A DNA stretch of 64,000 nt. Origin: Mycoplasma sp. Pen4. Lineage in GTDB: Bacteria > Bacillota_I > Bacilli_A > Mycoplasmatales > Metamycoplasmataceae. The stretch spans positions 372,001 through 436,000 of the forward strand of contig NZ_CP060691.1 of the NCBI RefSeq assembly GCF_014352955.1. Reading direction: 5' to 3'. Positions 11,730 through 22,000 of this stretch are shown here, piece by piece. The position numbers and the translations under genes were made by a program. Below the pieces are notes generated by a model. The model did no database searches, was not told the DNA's origin, and saw only the letters and a program-made list of their open reading frames with translations. Numbering within the stretch: position 1 is the stretch's first letter; each line of letters starts with the position of its first letter.

Positions 11730-12827
11730 TTATTCTCCTTCCTTACGGTATTTATTGTATAACTCTAATTGATCTGGTGTGAATTTTACACCTTTGTCAA
11801 TGTTGTATTCGTATGTTTTTTGCACTACTGTTGCAAAACCTTTTTCTAAGTCTTCAAAGCATAATTCTCTAACTTTTTGGATTCCAGGAAATCTACGACC
11901 ATCACAAATTTTATCTGCAATAAATAAAATTTTATCAAGTGGTTGCATTTCAGAGTCCATTGATGTATGAATTGAAATCGCTCTAAGAACATCTTGGTCT
12001 TGTAATTTATATAAGTTTTTTAATCATAAATATGCTGCTGTTTGATGATATTTATAATGTGGTAATGGATTATTTGAATCTAATAATTCTGGTTGATATT
12101 TTTCAAATAATCATTGATATTCAATTTCATTGAATTCCTTACAAATATCATGGAAGATACCTGCTACGTATGCTTGACGAGCACTATATCCATGTTTTTT
12201 AGCTAATTCTGCTGCAAAATTACCTGTTGACATACAGTGTTTTGCACGTTTAGCAGATAACATATTATGAATTAATTCTTTTGCATAAAAAGTATGCTCT
12301 TGAATATAATTTTGAACTTTTTCATCTACGATTAAGACATTTCCTTGTTTGTATGCAGTTGATGATGCATCAAATAATGGGTTGTTTAATAAAATTCCAT
12401 TGAATTTCTTAATATTAGTTTTGTTGATTTTTTCACTACGTCTAAAAACAACTATTTTAGCAAGTTCCGCAATCTCGCTTATACCTTCTCATTTATGTAA
12501 TGTAGGTAAGTTATCACTTCCTAAGATGAAAAATAACTCATCATTAGGGTATTTATGTGCAAAATATTTGATTGTATCAATTGTGTAACTAACACCATTG
12601 CGTTTAATTTCAAAATCTGATACTTCCATTTTGTCTTCTAAAACCAATTTAATCATATTGTAACGATCAATACCAGAAACATATTGTTTTGCTGATTTAA
12701 ATGGATTTATGTTTGCTGGTACAAAAATCAATTTATCAAGATCTAATTCTTTAATTGCAAATCTTGCAATTTTCAAATGCGCCTTGTGAATCGGGTTAAA
12801 TGAACCACCGAAAATTCCTATTTTCAT
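11730..12827 (-). CDS. nadD: Fused nicotinate-nucleotide adenylyltransferase and HD-domain (YqeK-like) protein
   Basis: 365 residues in one frame. The N-terminal part (about 1-185) is NadD: GIFGGSFNPIHKAHLKIA carries the nucleotidyltransferase (T/H)xGH-type signature, followed by FVPANINPF and the FFILGSDNLPTLHKW segment. It transfers AMP from ATP to nicotinate mononucleotide in NAD synthesis. The C-terminal part (about 190-365) is an HD domain like YqeK: CMSTGNFAAELAKKH...AGIFHDICKEF, with metal-binding His/HD. Stand-alone YqeK hydrolyses diadenosine tetraphosphate symmetrically. In firmicutes nadD and yqeK are adjacent genes, so this is a fusion of neighbours. pncB at 40.7 kb supplies the NadD substrate. 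Overlap-free, 6 bases after dinB. Confidence 0.92.
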
Positions 12828-12833
12828 AATTCT

Positions 12834-14081
12834 CTACTTTCTATAAACAGCATGTGCTACTGAATATTTACCTTTTATTTTTTCTTTTTTCTGTTTTTGA
12901 GCATATTCGCTCAGTGTCATAACTGAGTTATTATGCATTTTTTGATTAATCTTAGTTATTAATTTGTCTACTCTGGAAATTTCTTTCTTTGAATTTGTTT
13001 CAAACAATGAGATAGGCCTAAAAATATCAAAAACACTTTTAAGTCCTGATAATCTCACTCCAACGCCAATAAAATTGCGTTCATCAAACTGGTTTTCATT
13101 AAATATTTTTAATGCTATTTTAGTTATTGAACCAACATCATTGATATAGTCGGATATTTTATGTTGTTTACTAATTCATCTTTTGTCTCTAAATCTAATA
13201 GTTAAAGTTACTACATTACCTGCTAAATTATCTACATCAGCACGTAAGGCGACTTTTTTGCACATTTCTTTTAATTTATTAATCTTTTCATTCATATCTA
13301 GATCATAGTCATCAAAAGTTATCTCATTACCAATTCCTGCTGGTTGAGTTTCTTTGAAAACTACATGCTCATAGATATTTGGATCTAACTTAGATAAGTA
13401 TTCTCTTGTTGTGCGTCCAAAAATAGCATTAAGTTGCATATCAGTTTGATCTCTTAGCGATAAATCACCAATCGTATTAATATTAACTTCACGCAGTTTC
13501 TTTGCTATTTTTTTACCAATTCCGTGAAATTGCTCTATGTCTAAGTTAAAAAAGTGCTCTTTGTAATTTTTCTCATCTGTATAACCAATACCAAATGGTT
13601 TTGATATATTAGTTGTCATTTTAGCTAAAAATCTATTGTGTGAAATACCAATTGTAATAGGAATGCTAAAAATATTAAGTATTTGACTTTGAACAATTGC
13701 GGCTAGTTTTCTAGGTTCAATGTTTTGTGTGTATACAATTTCTGATACATCTAAAAAACACTCATCAATTGATGAAATTGAAATATTACCCGAAAACTCA
13801 CTCGCAATATATGTAAAAATTTGATTCGATAATTGTACATAATAATCCATATCTGAATTAACAAAGATTGTGCGTGGTTCAATTGAGCGAATCTCATAAA
13901 CTTTCATCCCCGCTTTAACTCCGGATCTTTTAAGTTCATAAGAAACAGAAACAGCAATAGCATGGGCACTTGAACGTGCTATTGCAATTGGTTTATTGTT
14001 TAAATTAGGATCTTTTGCACGCGAAGCGCTAACAAAATAACTATCAAAATCAATGTGAAAAATTACTGGTTTTTGTTGCAT
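12834..14081 (-). CDS. dinB: Y-family DNA polymerase IV
   Basis: 415 residues. The palm motif VIFHIDFDSYFVSASRAKDP supplies the first metal-binding Asp and the steric-gate area, and SISSIDECFLDVSE supplies the catalytic Asp-Glu pair. A helix-hairpin-helix (FHGIGKKIAKKLREVNINTIGDL) and a little-finger domain complete the family layout. Pol IV performs error-prone translesion synthesis. It spans a TGA Trp codon near residue 302, so a standard-code annotation would split it. It sits inside an operon with Fe-S and NAD genes, two bases after sufU; no SOS box is apparent. No beta-clamp motif could be confirmed at the C-terminus. Confidence 0.93.
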
Positions 14082-14083
14082 AA

Positions 14084-14500
14084 CTAGTTGTTTTTAATTG
14101 CATTTGTCGCTAATAAAGCACATGCAACTCTATTTAAATGTGTTTTTACATTGTAAAAAGCTTGTAAATCACCTAATGAAGCTATTTCATCATCAGTTAA
14201 AGTTGAATCTTGATTTACGAAACGTTCAAATAAATTAATTAAGTTAATTGCTTCGTCTTTGCTTTTTTGGTTGATTTCTTGTAAAAGAATATCGGTTGAA
14301 GCAATAAAGACAGCGCAACCATGACCGTCAAACTCTGGATTTTGATAAATTCCATCAATATAATTTAAATTTAATTTTAAATCATCTGAACAAACGTCAC
14401 TATAAAATGTTTTTTCAATTGCACCCAAATCCACTTTGTGTGTTGGTTTAGTGTAGTGATTCATAATTAATTCTCTTGATACGTCACGATTAAAATGCAT
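14084..14500 (-). CDS. sufU: Fe-S cluster assembly protein SufU
   Basis: 138 residues. The SufU/IscU zinc site is visible as Cys37 in SDVCSDD, Cys62 in GHGCAVF and Cys127 in RVACALL, with an Asp near 40. SufU accepts sulfur from SufS and hands it on for Fe-S assembly. It overlaps the 3' end of sufS by 11 bp (start inside sufS), the usual mollicute sufS-sufU pairing; no sufB/C/D is present in the window. Confidence 0.93.
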   Translation of the reverse strand: MHFNRDVSRELIMNHYTKPTHKVDLGAIEKTFYSDVCSDDLKLNLNYIDGIYQNPEFDGHGCAVFIASTDILLQEINQKSKDEAINLINLFERFVNQDSTLTDDEIASLGDLQAFYNVKTHLNRVACALLATNAIKNN

Positions 14501-15641
14501 AAAAATCCCCGCCTTCTTTTAATTCTTTTACTAATTTATCAATATCTTCATATGTGTTGTAAATACCTAATGAAATTCTTAGGAATGAATGATGTGGTTG
14601 AATATTTCTAAGATATGGAGCACAGAAAATACCTGCAATTGTGTAAATATTTTTTGAACCTAAATATGTTGCAACATCTTGTGCATTAATTCCTTTAACA
14701 TTGATTAAAGCAATATAATCACCTGCTTTTGATGAAACTTCAATATTATCTAACTCACTTAATTTTGCGTGTAAGTAATTTGATAGGTCATCTAAAATTT
14801 CTTGAGTTTTTTCATAACCAATTTGATTAAAGAAATCTAATGAAGCATTGAACATATATATTCCAGCTAAATTCGGAGTTCCTGGTTCATGAATTCCAAT
14901 GTTGTTTCTAGGACTTCAGGTGTTATCGGTATTAATAGCACTAACTGATCCCCCACCAAAACGAACTGGTTTGATATCTTTTAGAATTGATTCTTTAACG
15001 GCTAAAACACCTAAACCAGTTGGTCCATAAAATTTATTAGTACTAAAGACAATTACATCTGCCTGCTTTAAAGATACTTTTTGATGTGCAATAGCTTGTG
15101 CTGCATCATCAACTAAAATTGCTCCAACTTCATGTGCCTTTTGAGCAATTGCTTTGATATCAAAAGATTGATTAAAATTATTTGTTTCATGACTAAGTGA
15201 AACAATTTTTACACCTGGTTTAATATCTTGCATGATATCAAGTGAAATCACCAATTCTGATTTTGTTGCTTCAACAATTTCCATTCAAGGAATAATGTTT
15301 GATGAATGATTGTGTGCACTTAACAAAATAACATCACCCGGCTTTAAAATTTGTTTAGCCATTTCAGCAAAAATATTCAATGATTCTGTTGTGCCACTTG
15401 TAAAAATAATCTCATTATCTTGAGCATCAATAAGATGTGCAACTTTATGACGAAGTTGTTTAATAGTTTGATTAATATGATTACCTAAAGGAGTATCGGC
15501 TGTACGACTTGAAATTGATTTGTATGTATAAAAATCTGTAACTGCATCAATTGCGCTTTGAGGTTTTAAAACTAATGCAGCAGAATCAAAATATGTAATG
15601 TTCTGTAAAATTGGAAATTGTTGTTTAATACTTTTTTCCAT
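14490..15641 (-). CDS. sufS: Cysteine desulfurase SufS
   Basis: 383 residues, PLP-dependent fold type I. The PLP-binding lysine is Lys203 in STNKFYGPTGLG, the cofactor-ring Asp is in ILVDDAAQAIAHQ, and the persulfide-forming cysteine lies in TIAGIFCAPYLRNI near the C-terminus. It abstracts sulfur from L-cysteine and passes it to SufU. Start ATG overlaps the stop of the upstream hypothetical gene (TAATG), suggesting termination-reinitiation. Two internal TGA Trp codons. Slightly short for the family (about 400), mostly at the ends. Confidence 0.95.
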
Positions 15642-16144
15642 TATAAAACCTCCTTAAGTAATCTTTTAAGAATTGGATTGTATCCTTCTATTTTTTGAAA
15701 TTCATCTAAGAAATCATAATAATAACTTCTTTTTACGTTGTTTAAGTTAATATCACAAATAAGTTGATTATTTTTTCTTGGATTACAAAGTACTTGCTCA
15801 CTGTTGTTGATAATTTTGAAATCCAATTCAAATTCAGTGTCATTGTAATATTTAGCAAATAGATTGTAAAAAAAGAAATAGTAAAAATCATAAAGCATTT
15901 GTTTTTGCTCTACGCTTACGTTTTCAGTGAAAAGTAATTTTGAGTTGAAGTATTGAATAAAACACTTAATACTCTCATTACGAACTGAATATTCTTTCGA
16001 TAATTCATTTGATAACGTTGGTTGTTGTAAAAGACCTAAATTATAAAATTCTCTAATTGTAAAATTAATTTTTCTTTCAATATAAGTTTTATATCCTGAA
16101 CGATATGTTAACCCTTTTCAAAAGATATTAATCTTGTTTTTCAT
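15641..16144 (-). CDS. Hypothetical protein between nusB and sufS
   Basis: 167 residues (MKNKINIFWKGLTYRSGYK...LLKEVL), no recognised family. It is rich in aromatic residues (YDFYYFFFYNLFAKYY, residues about 84-99), but the run contains Asp and Lys and does not look like a clean membrane span. A single weak TM or a compact globular fold is possible. The start ATG lies inside the 3' end of nusB (17-bp overlap), and the stop overlaps the sufS start, so it is firmly embedded in the operon and is almost certainly expressed. A TGA Trp codon at position 9 would hide the true start from standard-code gene finders. Confidence 0.75.
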
Positions 16145-16598
16145 TATTTGTTCTTTCGTTAATTACATCTAATGTTTTAATTAACTTGAAGTAGTTTTCT
16201 AATAATGCATTAACGAATCTGTAAAACTTACTATCATTTGTTGGTGTTTCATCAACTCCTGGTTTTGGAAAGTAAATTTTAGTAATTTCGATTGACTCGT
16301 TAATTACAATTTTTGGATCAACACTATAAAGCTCAAAAGCACCATTTAATAAAATTGCTCTTAGTAATGGTGAAATTCTTTTTCAGCTTCAGTCCTTGTT
16401 TAATAATGAAGAAATTGTTTTAACTAAGAATTTATAGTTCTTAGCAATAAGTTCTAATTTCTTTAATTGTTCTTTGTTTAAATGTGGGTATTCATCGAAA
16501 ATTTGAGAAACGTCAATTTGACGATCTAATAACTCAAATTTATATAAAACTTCGATAATTTCAATTCTCGCTTGTCTTCTTGATTTATTGTTTTTCAT
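16128..16598 (-). CDS. nusB: Transcription antitermination factor NusB
   Basis: 156 residues with the NusB all-helical plan: KSRRQARIEIIEVLYKFEL at the N-terminus, a central SPLLRAILLNGAFELYSIDPKIVINESIEI segment matching the conserved NusB helix, and FYRFVNALLENYFKLI near the end. With NusE it binds boxA RNA in rRNA transcription. First gene of the seven-gene minus-strand operon, with a GGAGG ribosome-binding site. Confidence 0.88.
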
Positions 16599-16620
16599 AC
16601 AGCCTCCATATGTTTTTTAA

Positions 16621-16626
16621 ATTATA
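16621..16626 (-). promoter_or_regulatory. -10 box for the nusB operon
   Basis: TATAAT on the minus strand, predicted start near 16614, then GGAGG and the nusB ATG at 16598. It drives nusB through rluB. Confidence 0.65.
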
Positions 16627-16670
16627 TAATAATTTACCAATTTCCTCTCTGGTACTTCATAGATAAAGAA

Positions 16671-16701
16671 AAAACATCTAGATGTATGTGCTAGATGTTT
16701 T
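16671..16701. terminator. Terminator after the ECF-like gene
   Basis: Perfect 11-bp stem AAAACATCTAG/CTAGATGTTTT (16671-16681, 16691-16701) with a 9-nt loop; T-rich on the minus strand beyond it. The stem overlaps the stop codon of the 16700 gene. Confidence 0.8.
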
Positions 16702-18064
16702 AGTACGTTGTGTATTTTTTATGACTTAAAAAATGATCTTTTATTTTATTTAACACACCATTTAGTGATGATAATACAAGTGTGTAGATTGGTATTGAAA
16801 TTAATGATCTCATGACAATTGGAATCATGATTGTAGTGTAGTTATTAGAAATTGTATAGTTTCTCTTTAGGTATAAATTAGCATATTTAATAAATACATA
16901 TGGTCCATAAATTCAACGTCCAATAACGATTGTAATTACAACTAAAGCAAATGATGTGAGAATTGTGTAATATGCTTTTTGTTTTTTTGAAGTTAGAATA
17001 TCTTGATCATTATTTTTTCATATTACTAATGATATAAAACTAAATATTAGCAATGTTAAGAAACCAATAGATGAGAGTGAAATTACAACTGATAAATCAA
17101 GCCTGCTTAACCCGAAAGTTTTAGTAATTCTAATTCCTGTTTTTTCATTAAATAATCTAGTATTTCCAGATTGCACAACTAAGAATATCGCTATGATTAA
17201 GGCAACAAAAGATAAAAAGATTGCTAAATTACTAAACAATAAACCTTTTGAATATTTTCTTCTGATTAAGAAAAGAAAAGCTTTTGTTATAATCACAACT
17301 CCAATTGGTACAATTGCATACATTCAGAATCATGATCATAATTTTCCTGAAAATAATAACGAAACAAAGTCAGCAATAATCCCTAAAACACTGGCTTTAA
17401 AGGTTGAAAAGAAAATTGCAAAAACAATATAAAATACATATTCAAAATTTAAACCAGCATATTTAAGACCAGTGTATCTTGCAAATAAATTAATTATTAA
17501 GAATAATCCAATAATAATTCCTGCACTCGAGATTTCTGTGATGTTAAATCTAAAAACTTTATCATTAAAATCACCAATTCGTGAGTCAGTGTGAATATTT
17601 ACAAACTTTCTCATTCCAAATTCATCATAATCTAAGACATATTCATATTTTTTATTCAATTCATGTTGACTAAAAATAACTATTTTGTAAACCATGCTTA
17701 ATAAAGCAAATGGAGAAGTTAGTCAAAATAAAATATTTATCATTTTACTATGACTAAATAAAAAGTATTTTTTCGTTTGATACTTGTATCTAAGTGTTTT
17801 GATTGTTTGATATGTTTCGGCAAATGCTCAATATAACGTTAATAAAAGTATTGCTAATGCCATAATGAAATAAATAATTATATCATTCCAAGTAGTTTTA
17901 TCATCTGGATTAGCTGTCTCAACATTAACATTAAAACTAAAGACAATTCCTAAAGTTAAAAAAGTAATAAATATCAATTCATAAAAGAATTGGTTTATAC
18001 CAAATGAAATGCTTTTATGTTTTAAAATACGTTTAAAAGTATTTGTTTTGTTTGCGATTTCCAT
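16700..18064 (-). CDS. Polytopic membrane protein, ECF-transporter S-component-like
   Basis: 454 residues with roughly ten TM segments. The central block (about residues 165-260, from FNITEISSAGIIIGLFLIIN to AIVPIGVVIITKAF) has the small-residue and loop pattern of ECF S components, including ASVLGIIADFVSLLF. S components bind a vitamin or similar nutrient and partner with EcfT and two EcfA ATPases; none of these is in the window. It is longer than typical S components (about 200 residues), with extra TM regions on both sides, a form common in mycoplasmas. Substrate unknown. GGAGG precedes the ATG. The S-component call is inference from pattern. Confidence 0.6.
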
Positions 18065-18142
18065 TTAACCTCCTTATTTTGTATAAAAATAATAATGGAA
18101 AAATGAAAATTTGTATGTTTTTTATTAACTATTTTAATCTTT

Positions 18143-18577
18143 TTAGGTAAATGATGTAGATATAATTGGTTTTTTAGCTATATGAATTAACTTAATATTC
18201 TCATCTTTAATCTCAATACATTTATGTAATTTAGATAAAATCACAATTTTATAAATATCATTTATGGAGTTAAATTTCTCATTTTTGACCAATAATGCAT
18301 GATCTAAAAATATTGATTGATTTGTTTCGAAAATTTCATTTAAATCAACCACATGGTTTTGAATGGTGTTATCTATTTTGATTTCAATACAATTTAAATC
18401 ATCAATAAATAAATCTGATTGCAATTTAAATGATGCAAAAAACACTTTATCTCTGATTTTTAAAATTGGCATTGCTAAATACGGTGGTTTAAGAATATCT
18501 TTTCATAATAAATCACCTAAAATTGCATTGATTTGATATATTTTAAAAATTTGAATTTCATTATTTGTTGTACTCAT
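18143..18577 (-). CDS. Hypothetical small soluble protein
   Basis: 144 residues (MSTTNNEIQIFKIYQINA... to ...KKPIISTSFT). Ile/Lys/Asn-rich, alternating hydrophobic/charged segments suggesting a beta-rich cytosolic protein; no signal peptide, TM or catalytic motif seen. The upstream start at 18577 is preferred over an internal Met at 18472 because AGGAG stands before it; the intervening TGA is Trp. It precedes the ECF-like gene on the same strand by 78 bp and may be co-transcribed with it. Confidence 0.65.
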
Positions 18578-18698
18578 TTTTATCTCCTAACTATTAAATA
18601 AAATAGTCGTGAAATGAACCTAAAATAAACTTAAAATGATGAATTTTTAAAATGTCTTTTCTATAAGAAAAGGAGAATATAAATATCAAAATTTGTAA

Positions 18699-18704
18699 TA
18701 TAAT
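18699..18704 (+). promoter_or_regulatory. -10 box for efp
   Basis: TATAAT with predicted start near 18711, 42-nt leader, then AAGGAGA before the efp ATG. Confidence 0.6.
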
Positions 18705-18752
18705 TTAAACACAAATAAATAACATTAGAAAAGTTAAAAAAGGAGAGCAATT

Positions 18753-19316
18753 ATGATTAATGTTAACGAATTTAAACCAGGTATCACATTCCAAGATGAA
18801 GGAGATATCTTTGTTGTTTTAGAAGCAGTTCACTCAAAACAAGGACGTGGACAAGCTAACGTTAAAGCAAAAGTTAAGAACTTACGTACAGGTTCAACTA
18901 CAATCAAATCTTACACAGGAGGAGATAAAGTTAAACCAGCTCACATTGATAAGAGAAAAATGAACTACTTATACTCAGATGGAGAAAACATTATTTTAAT
19001 GGACAACGAAACATACGAACAAATCGAAATTCCAGTTCAAAATGTAACATGAGAATTAAACTTCTTAAAAGAAGGTAGAGATGTTCAAATTAGAATGTTC
19101 CAAAGTGAAGTGTTAGACGTTGAATTACCAGCTAACGTGGAATTAACTGTTACAGAAGCACCAGATGCTGTTAAAGGTAACACAACAACAAACCCTCAAA
19201 AGAAAGTTATTGTTGAAACAGGTTTTGAACTTGAAACACCAATGTTCATTAAAGAAGGAGACGTAATTTCAGTTTCAACAGAAACAGGAAAATACGTTGG
19301 AAAAGCTAACAAATAA
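18753..19316 (+). CDS. efp: Elongation factor P
   Basis: 187 residues, normal EF-P length, with the three-domain layout: KOW-like N-domain, central OB domain (YLYSDGENIILMDNETYEQ) and C-terminal OB domain (VIVETGFELETPMFIKEGD...TETGKYVGKA). EF-P relieves ribosome stalling at polyproline by reaching into the P site. The tip of domain I reads SKQGRGQAN: the residue corresponding to the modified lysine (E. coli Lys34) is Arg32. No EarP-, EpmA- or YmfI-like gene is in the window. Stop and next start overlap (TAATG), so it is coupled to the Asp23-like gene. Confidence 0.96.
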
Positions 19317-19630
19317 TGAATTGAATTAATGTCTCATATAATTCAAACCAAAATTACATCGTACAAGAAAGTGCTATTCTTGATGTAATTAACAACTCTA
19401 TTTCAACAATTAAATCTGTTAAATTAGCAAATGCACCAAGATTAAGTTTTGATGAAAAACACTCAAATGTGCATATTTACATTGATATTAAAATTAAAAA
19501 TTCTAATTCTAATAAAGTGCAACCAACTAACATTATTAAAGAACTTGTTGGTTTAATCGAAGAAGACGTTCGTGCTTTAATCGATAAAAAACCTAAAAAC
19601 GTTCAAGTTGTACTACTTGATTTCTACTAG
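19316..19630 (+). CDS. Asp23/Gls24 (YqhY/YloU)-like small protein
   Basis: 104 residues (MNWINVSYNSNQNYIVQESAI...VQVVLLDFY). The pattern of an N-terminal QESAILDVINNSI helix, a central VHIYIDIKIK strand and a KELVGLIEEDVRALIDKKPKNVQVVLLDF ending resembles the Asp23/Gls24 family. Context supports it: in Bacillus the family member YqhY sits in the efp-accBC-yqhY-nusB neighbourhood, and here it directly follows efp. Family function is poorly defined (envelope stress or lipid homeostasis). Overlaps efp by one base and abuts the next gene. Confidence 0.6.
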
Positions 19631-19632
19631 TG

Positions 19633-19959
19633 ATGAAAAAAAGTAATTTTAATTATGGTGTTTACCGTCAAATGTTTATTAATGATGTTAAAAAACAAAT
19701 TAATAAGTTTTCAAAACCAAGAAAATTGACAGGTAAAATACCAAAAGAAACACAAGATTACTTGGTAAAAATTAAAAAACTACTAAATCAACTAGAAAAT
19801 CACAAAATTAAAAACGAAGACTTGCCAGAACACAAACAAATCTTTGTTAATATGAGATCAAGACACCAATTCTATCGTATGGGATGAATGAGTGCCGGTT
19901 TAATATTAGCAACTATTGCATTTATTGTTGCGGTTTGTTTAGTAGTTTTTCTAAACTAA
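19633..19959 (+). CDS. Hypothetical tail-anchored protein
   Basis: 108 residues. A basic, helical cytosolic part (KKIKKLLNQLENHKIKNEDL) is followed by a single C-terminal TM segment (AGLILATIAFIVAVCLVVFL) ending in one polar residue, i.e. a tail-anchor topology. The ATG at 19633 directly follows the Asp23-like stop; a GTG at 19630 is a less likely alternative. A TGA Trp lies just before the TM, so standard-code annotation would drop the membrane anchor. Same operon as efp. No family recognised. Confidence 0.7.
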
Positions 19960-19966
19960 GGAATAA

Positions 19967-20893
19967 ATGTTTGCAAAAGGTAAAAATAGATTTAGTGGTT
20001 TCACTTGAAAAGAATGAATTACATTTATTATTGGTCTAACACTACTTATAACTTACATTGTTGTAACACTTTTAGAATGACATTTTAGAAGTAACAAAGT
20101 ATATAAAGTTTTCACAGAAGTTCAAAATCAACTTGATAAGACAAATATCTTAAGAGATCATCCAGATTGACAAAAAGTAATTTATCCTAATGCTACTTTA
20201 ATTTTCTGAGGTGGGTCAACATACTGATTTACATTCATGACTAATGTACTTATGGGTGTAACATTATTCTTATTCCCATTCTATAGAAAATCAAATCGTG
20301 CTCAAAGATTTTACTTTGCATCTATGGCATACATAATTATTGTAGTTGCAGCTTATTGATCTGGAGTGGGTTTAGATCCAAAAATATTCACTGATAGTGA
20401 TAAATTTGAATTTAGTAAAACATTAATCATGCATGGTGTAGCACCATTTCTTGGTTTAATCACATTATTCTGAGAACGTAAAAATATCCGTATTAGTAAT
20501 AAGGCAGTTTGATCATTCTCAATTTATCCAATGGTATATCTTCTCTTTACTGTAGCTATTTATACATTTGGACATAAATTTATTAAATTTGGTGGTACTG
20601 AATTAGATCGTGGGATTGTGATTTATGAAGTTGTATCATTCCTACAACCACTTGGTTACAAAGGTGGTGATACATTCCTTATCGTCTTATTTGACATCAT
20701 TTTAGTTTTAATGGCATTCTTGTCTGCACCAGTAATTGGATTTACATTACGTAAATTCTTTAGAATTTTAAAACCAGGTCAAAGAAAATTAAAACCAATT
20801 TACTTTATTCACCCTACAATCAAGCATGAAAAAGAGAAACAACAAAAACAAAAAATAAAATCTAAAATAGAATTAGTTAAAGAAGAAAAATAA
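19967..20893 (+). CDS. Polytopic membrane protein of unknown function
   Basis: 308 residues with about six to seven TM segments, ten or more TGA Trp codons and a highly basic C-terminal tail (KHEKEKQQKQKIKSK). Motif-like stretches are IFWGGSTYWFTFMTNVLMG and LIMHGVAPFLGLITLFW; the first contains a conserved-looking WxGGSTYWxTxxTN segment. It resembles mycoplasma-specific membrane families without known function; I cannot name one with certainty. Start follows AAGGAAT by a few bases; last gene of the efp operon, 8 bp after the previous stop. Confidence 0.75.
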
Positions 20894-20953
20894 AATTATT
20901 GTTGAAAATGGTAACTTTTTTATATCGTTATTAATATTTAATAATAAAACGTT

Positions 20954-20959
20954 TATAAT
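20954..20959 (+). promoter_or_regulatory. Promoter giving leaderless rbfA mRNA
   Basis: TATAAT ends exactly six bases before the rbfA ATG, which places the normal +1 on the A of the start codon. There is no Shine-Dalgarno sequence. Same geometry as at 23904, 54427 and 57111. Confidence 0.6.
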
Positions 20960-20965
20960 AGATAT

Positions 20966-21304
20966 ATGAATAATATAAACTTAAAACGGAAAGAAGCACA
21001 AATTCACAGATTAATTGCAGATATTGTTACAAACGATATCACAAACGCCAATGTAATTGATCCCGTAGTTATGGATGTACAATTATCATCCGATTTATCA
21101 CACGTAAAAGTATTTGTATCATTAAGCAATAACGAACACAAGGGTATTGAAGCTTTAAACGCAACAAGCGGTTTTGTTCGTTCAGTACTATCAAGATCAT
21201 TAAATTGAAGAAAAGTACCAGCAGTTCACTTTTACATTGATGAAGTTTCAAAAACAGGTCATCGTATTGATGAAATATTACAACAAATAAAAACAGAAAA
21301 ATAA
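20966..21304 (+). CDS. rbfA: Ribosome-binding factor A
   Basis: 112 residues with the RbfA type-II KH fold: KRKEAQIHRLIADIVTNDI at the start, VVMDVQLSSDLSHVKVFVSL in the middle, and RKVPAVHFYIDEVSKTGHRIDEIL at the end. It binds the 30S subunit late in 16S rRNA maturation. A TGA Trp lies at residue 81. It appears leaderless and is followed 15 bp later by a membrane-anchored protein. Confidence 0.92.
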
Positions 21305-21319
21305 AGTGAGGAAATATAT

Positions 21320-21928
21320 ATGTCAAAAATTGGTAGATTTCTTTTAGTAGTAGTTGGTGGTCTTGCCCTTGGTGGTGGATTAGTTGCTGCTCCTGCATTC
21401 TTAATCAACTCACGTCAACAAGTTAAAGACGAAGCAAACCAAAGTTTAGCTAACTATGAAAATGCACTTGATTCACAAGAATTCAAACAAATGTTAGAAA
21501 CTGAAGATCAAAAATTTGAAGTATTAAATTATGTAAAAACAAAATTCGTAGTAATGTCAAGAGTTCTTGGAAGAGGACAAGAAGTTTCACAAGAAATGAA
21601 ACAAGAAGTTATGACAAAATTAGGTATTGATCAATGAAATTGAACATTAATCAAAGATAAATTAGAAACACTTATTAATGAAATGGTTAGCGCATTTATG
21701 CCTTACTACAAATTAGCATCAAAAACTGCTCAATACCTTGATTTAAAAAGACTTGAAGCAACAGATAACTTAAAAGCATATAGAAATGTTTTAGAAGGTA
21801 AATTTGCTGACTTAGGAATCAAATTATCAGATAAATTAAACCCTGAAACAGATTCTTATGATCTTGTAAATACAGATGAAATTTTATACAACAAATACGA
21901 AAAAGTTCTTCAACCAGCTTTTAAATAA
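21320..21928 (+). CDS. Hypothetical protein with N-terminal membrane anchor
   Basis: 202 residues. An N-terminal hydrophobic segment (FLLVVVGGLALGGGLVAAPAFLI, residues 7-29) is followed by a helical, coiled-coil-like hydrophilic region (NSRQQVKDEANQSLANYENALDSQEFKQML). No lipobox cysteine, so it is an anchored or secreted protein facing outward. No family recognised. GTGAGGA is the ribosome-binding site, the only rbfA-operon gene with one. A strong terminator follows. Confidence 0.75.
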
Positions 21929-21938
21929 TATAATAATG

Positions 21939-21963
21939 AACGCCAGAAAAATGGCGTTTTTTA
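21939..21963 (+). terminator. Terminator of the rbfA unit
   Basis: Stem AACGCCA/TGGCGTT (21939-21945, 21952-21958), 6-nt loop, then a T run. It cleanly separates rbfA transcription from the metK riboswitch promoter. Confidence 0.85.
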
Positions 21964-21968
21964 TATTC

Positions 21969-21994
21969 AACAGCATATGCTGTTATGTTATAAT
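21969..21994 (+). promoter_or_regulatory. metK promoter: extended -10 and upstream palindrome
   Basis: TGTTATAAT (21986-21994) is an extended -10, placing +1 at about 22001, which is exactly the first base of the riboswitch antiterminator strand. Directly upstream is a perfect 16-bp palindrome AACAGCATATGCTGTT (21969-21984) in the -32 to -17 interval, a possible operator. Confidence 0.6.
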
Positions 21995-22000
21995 AATAGC

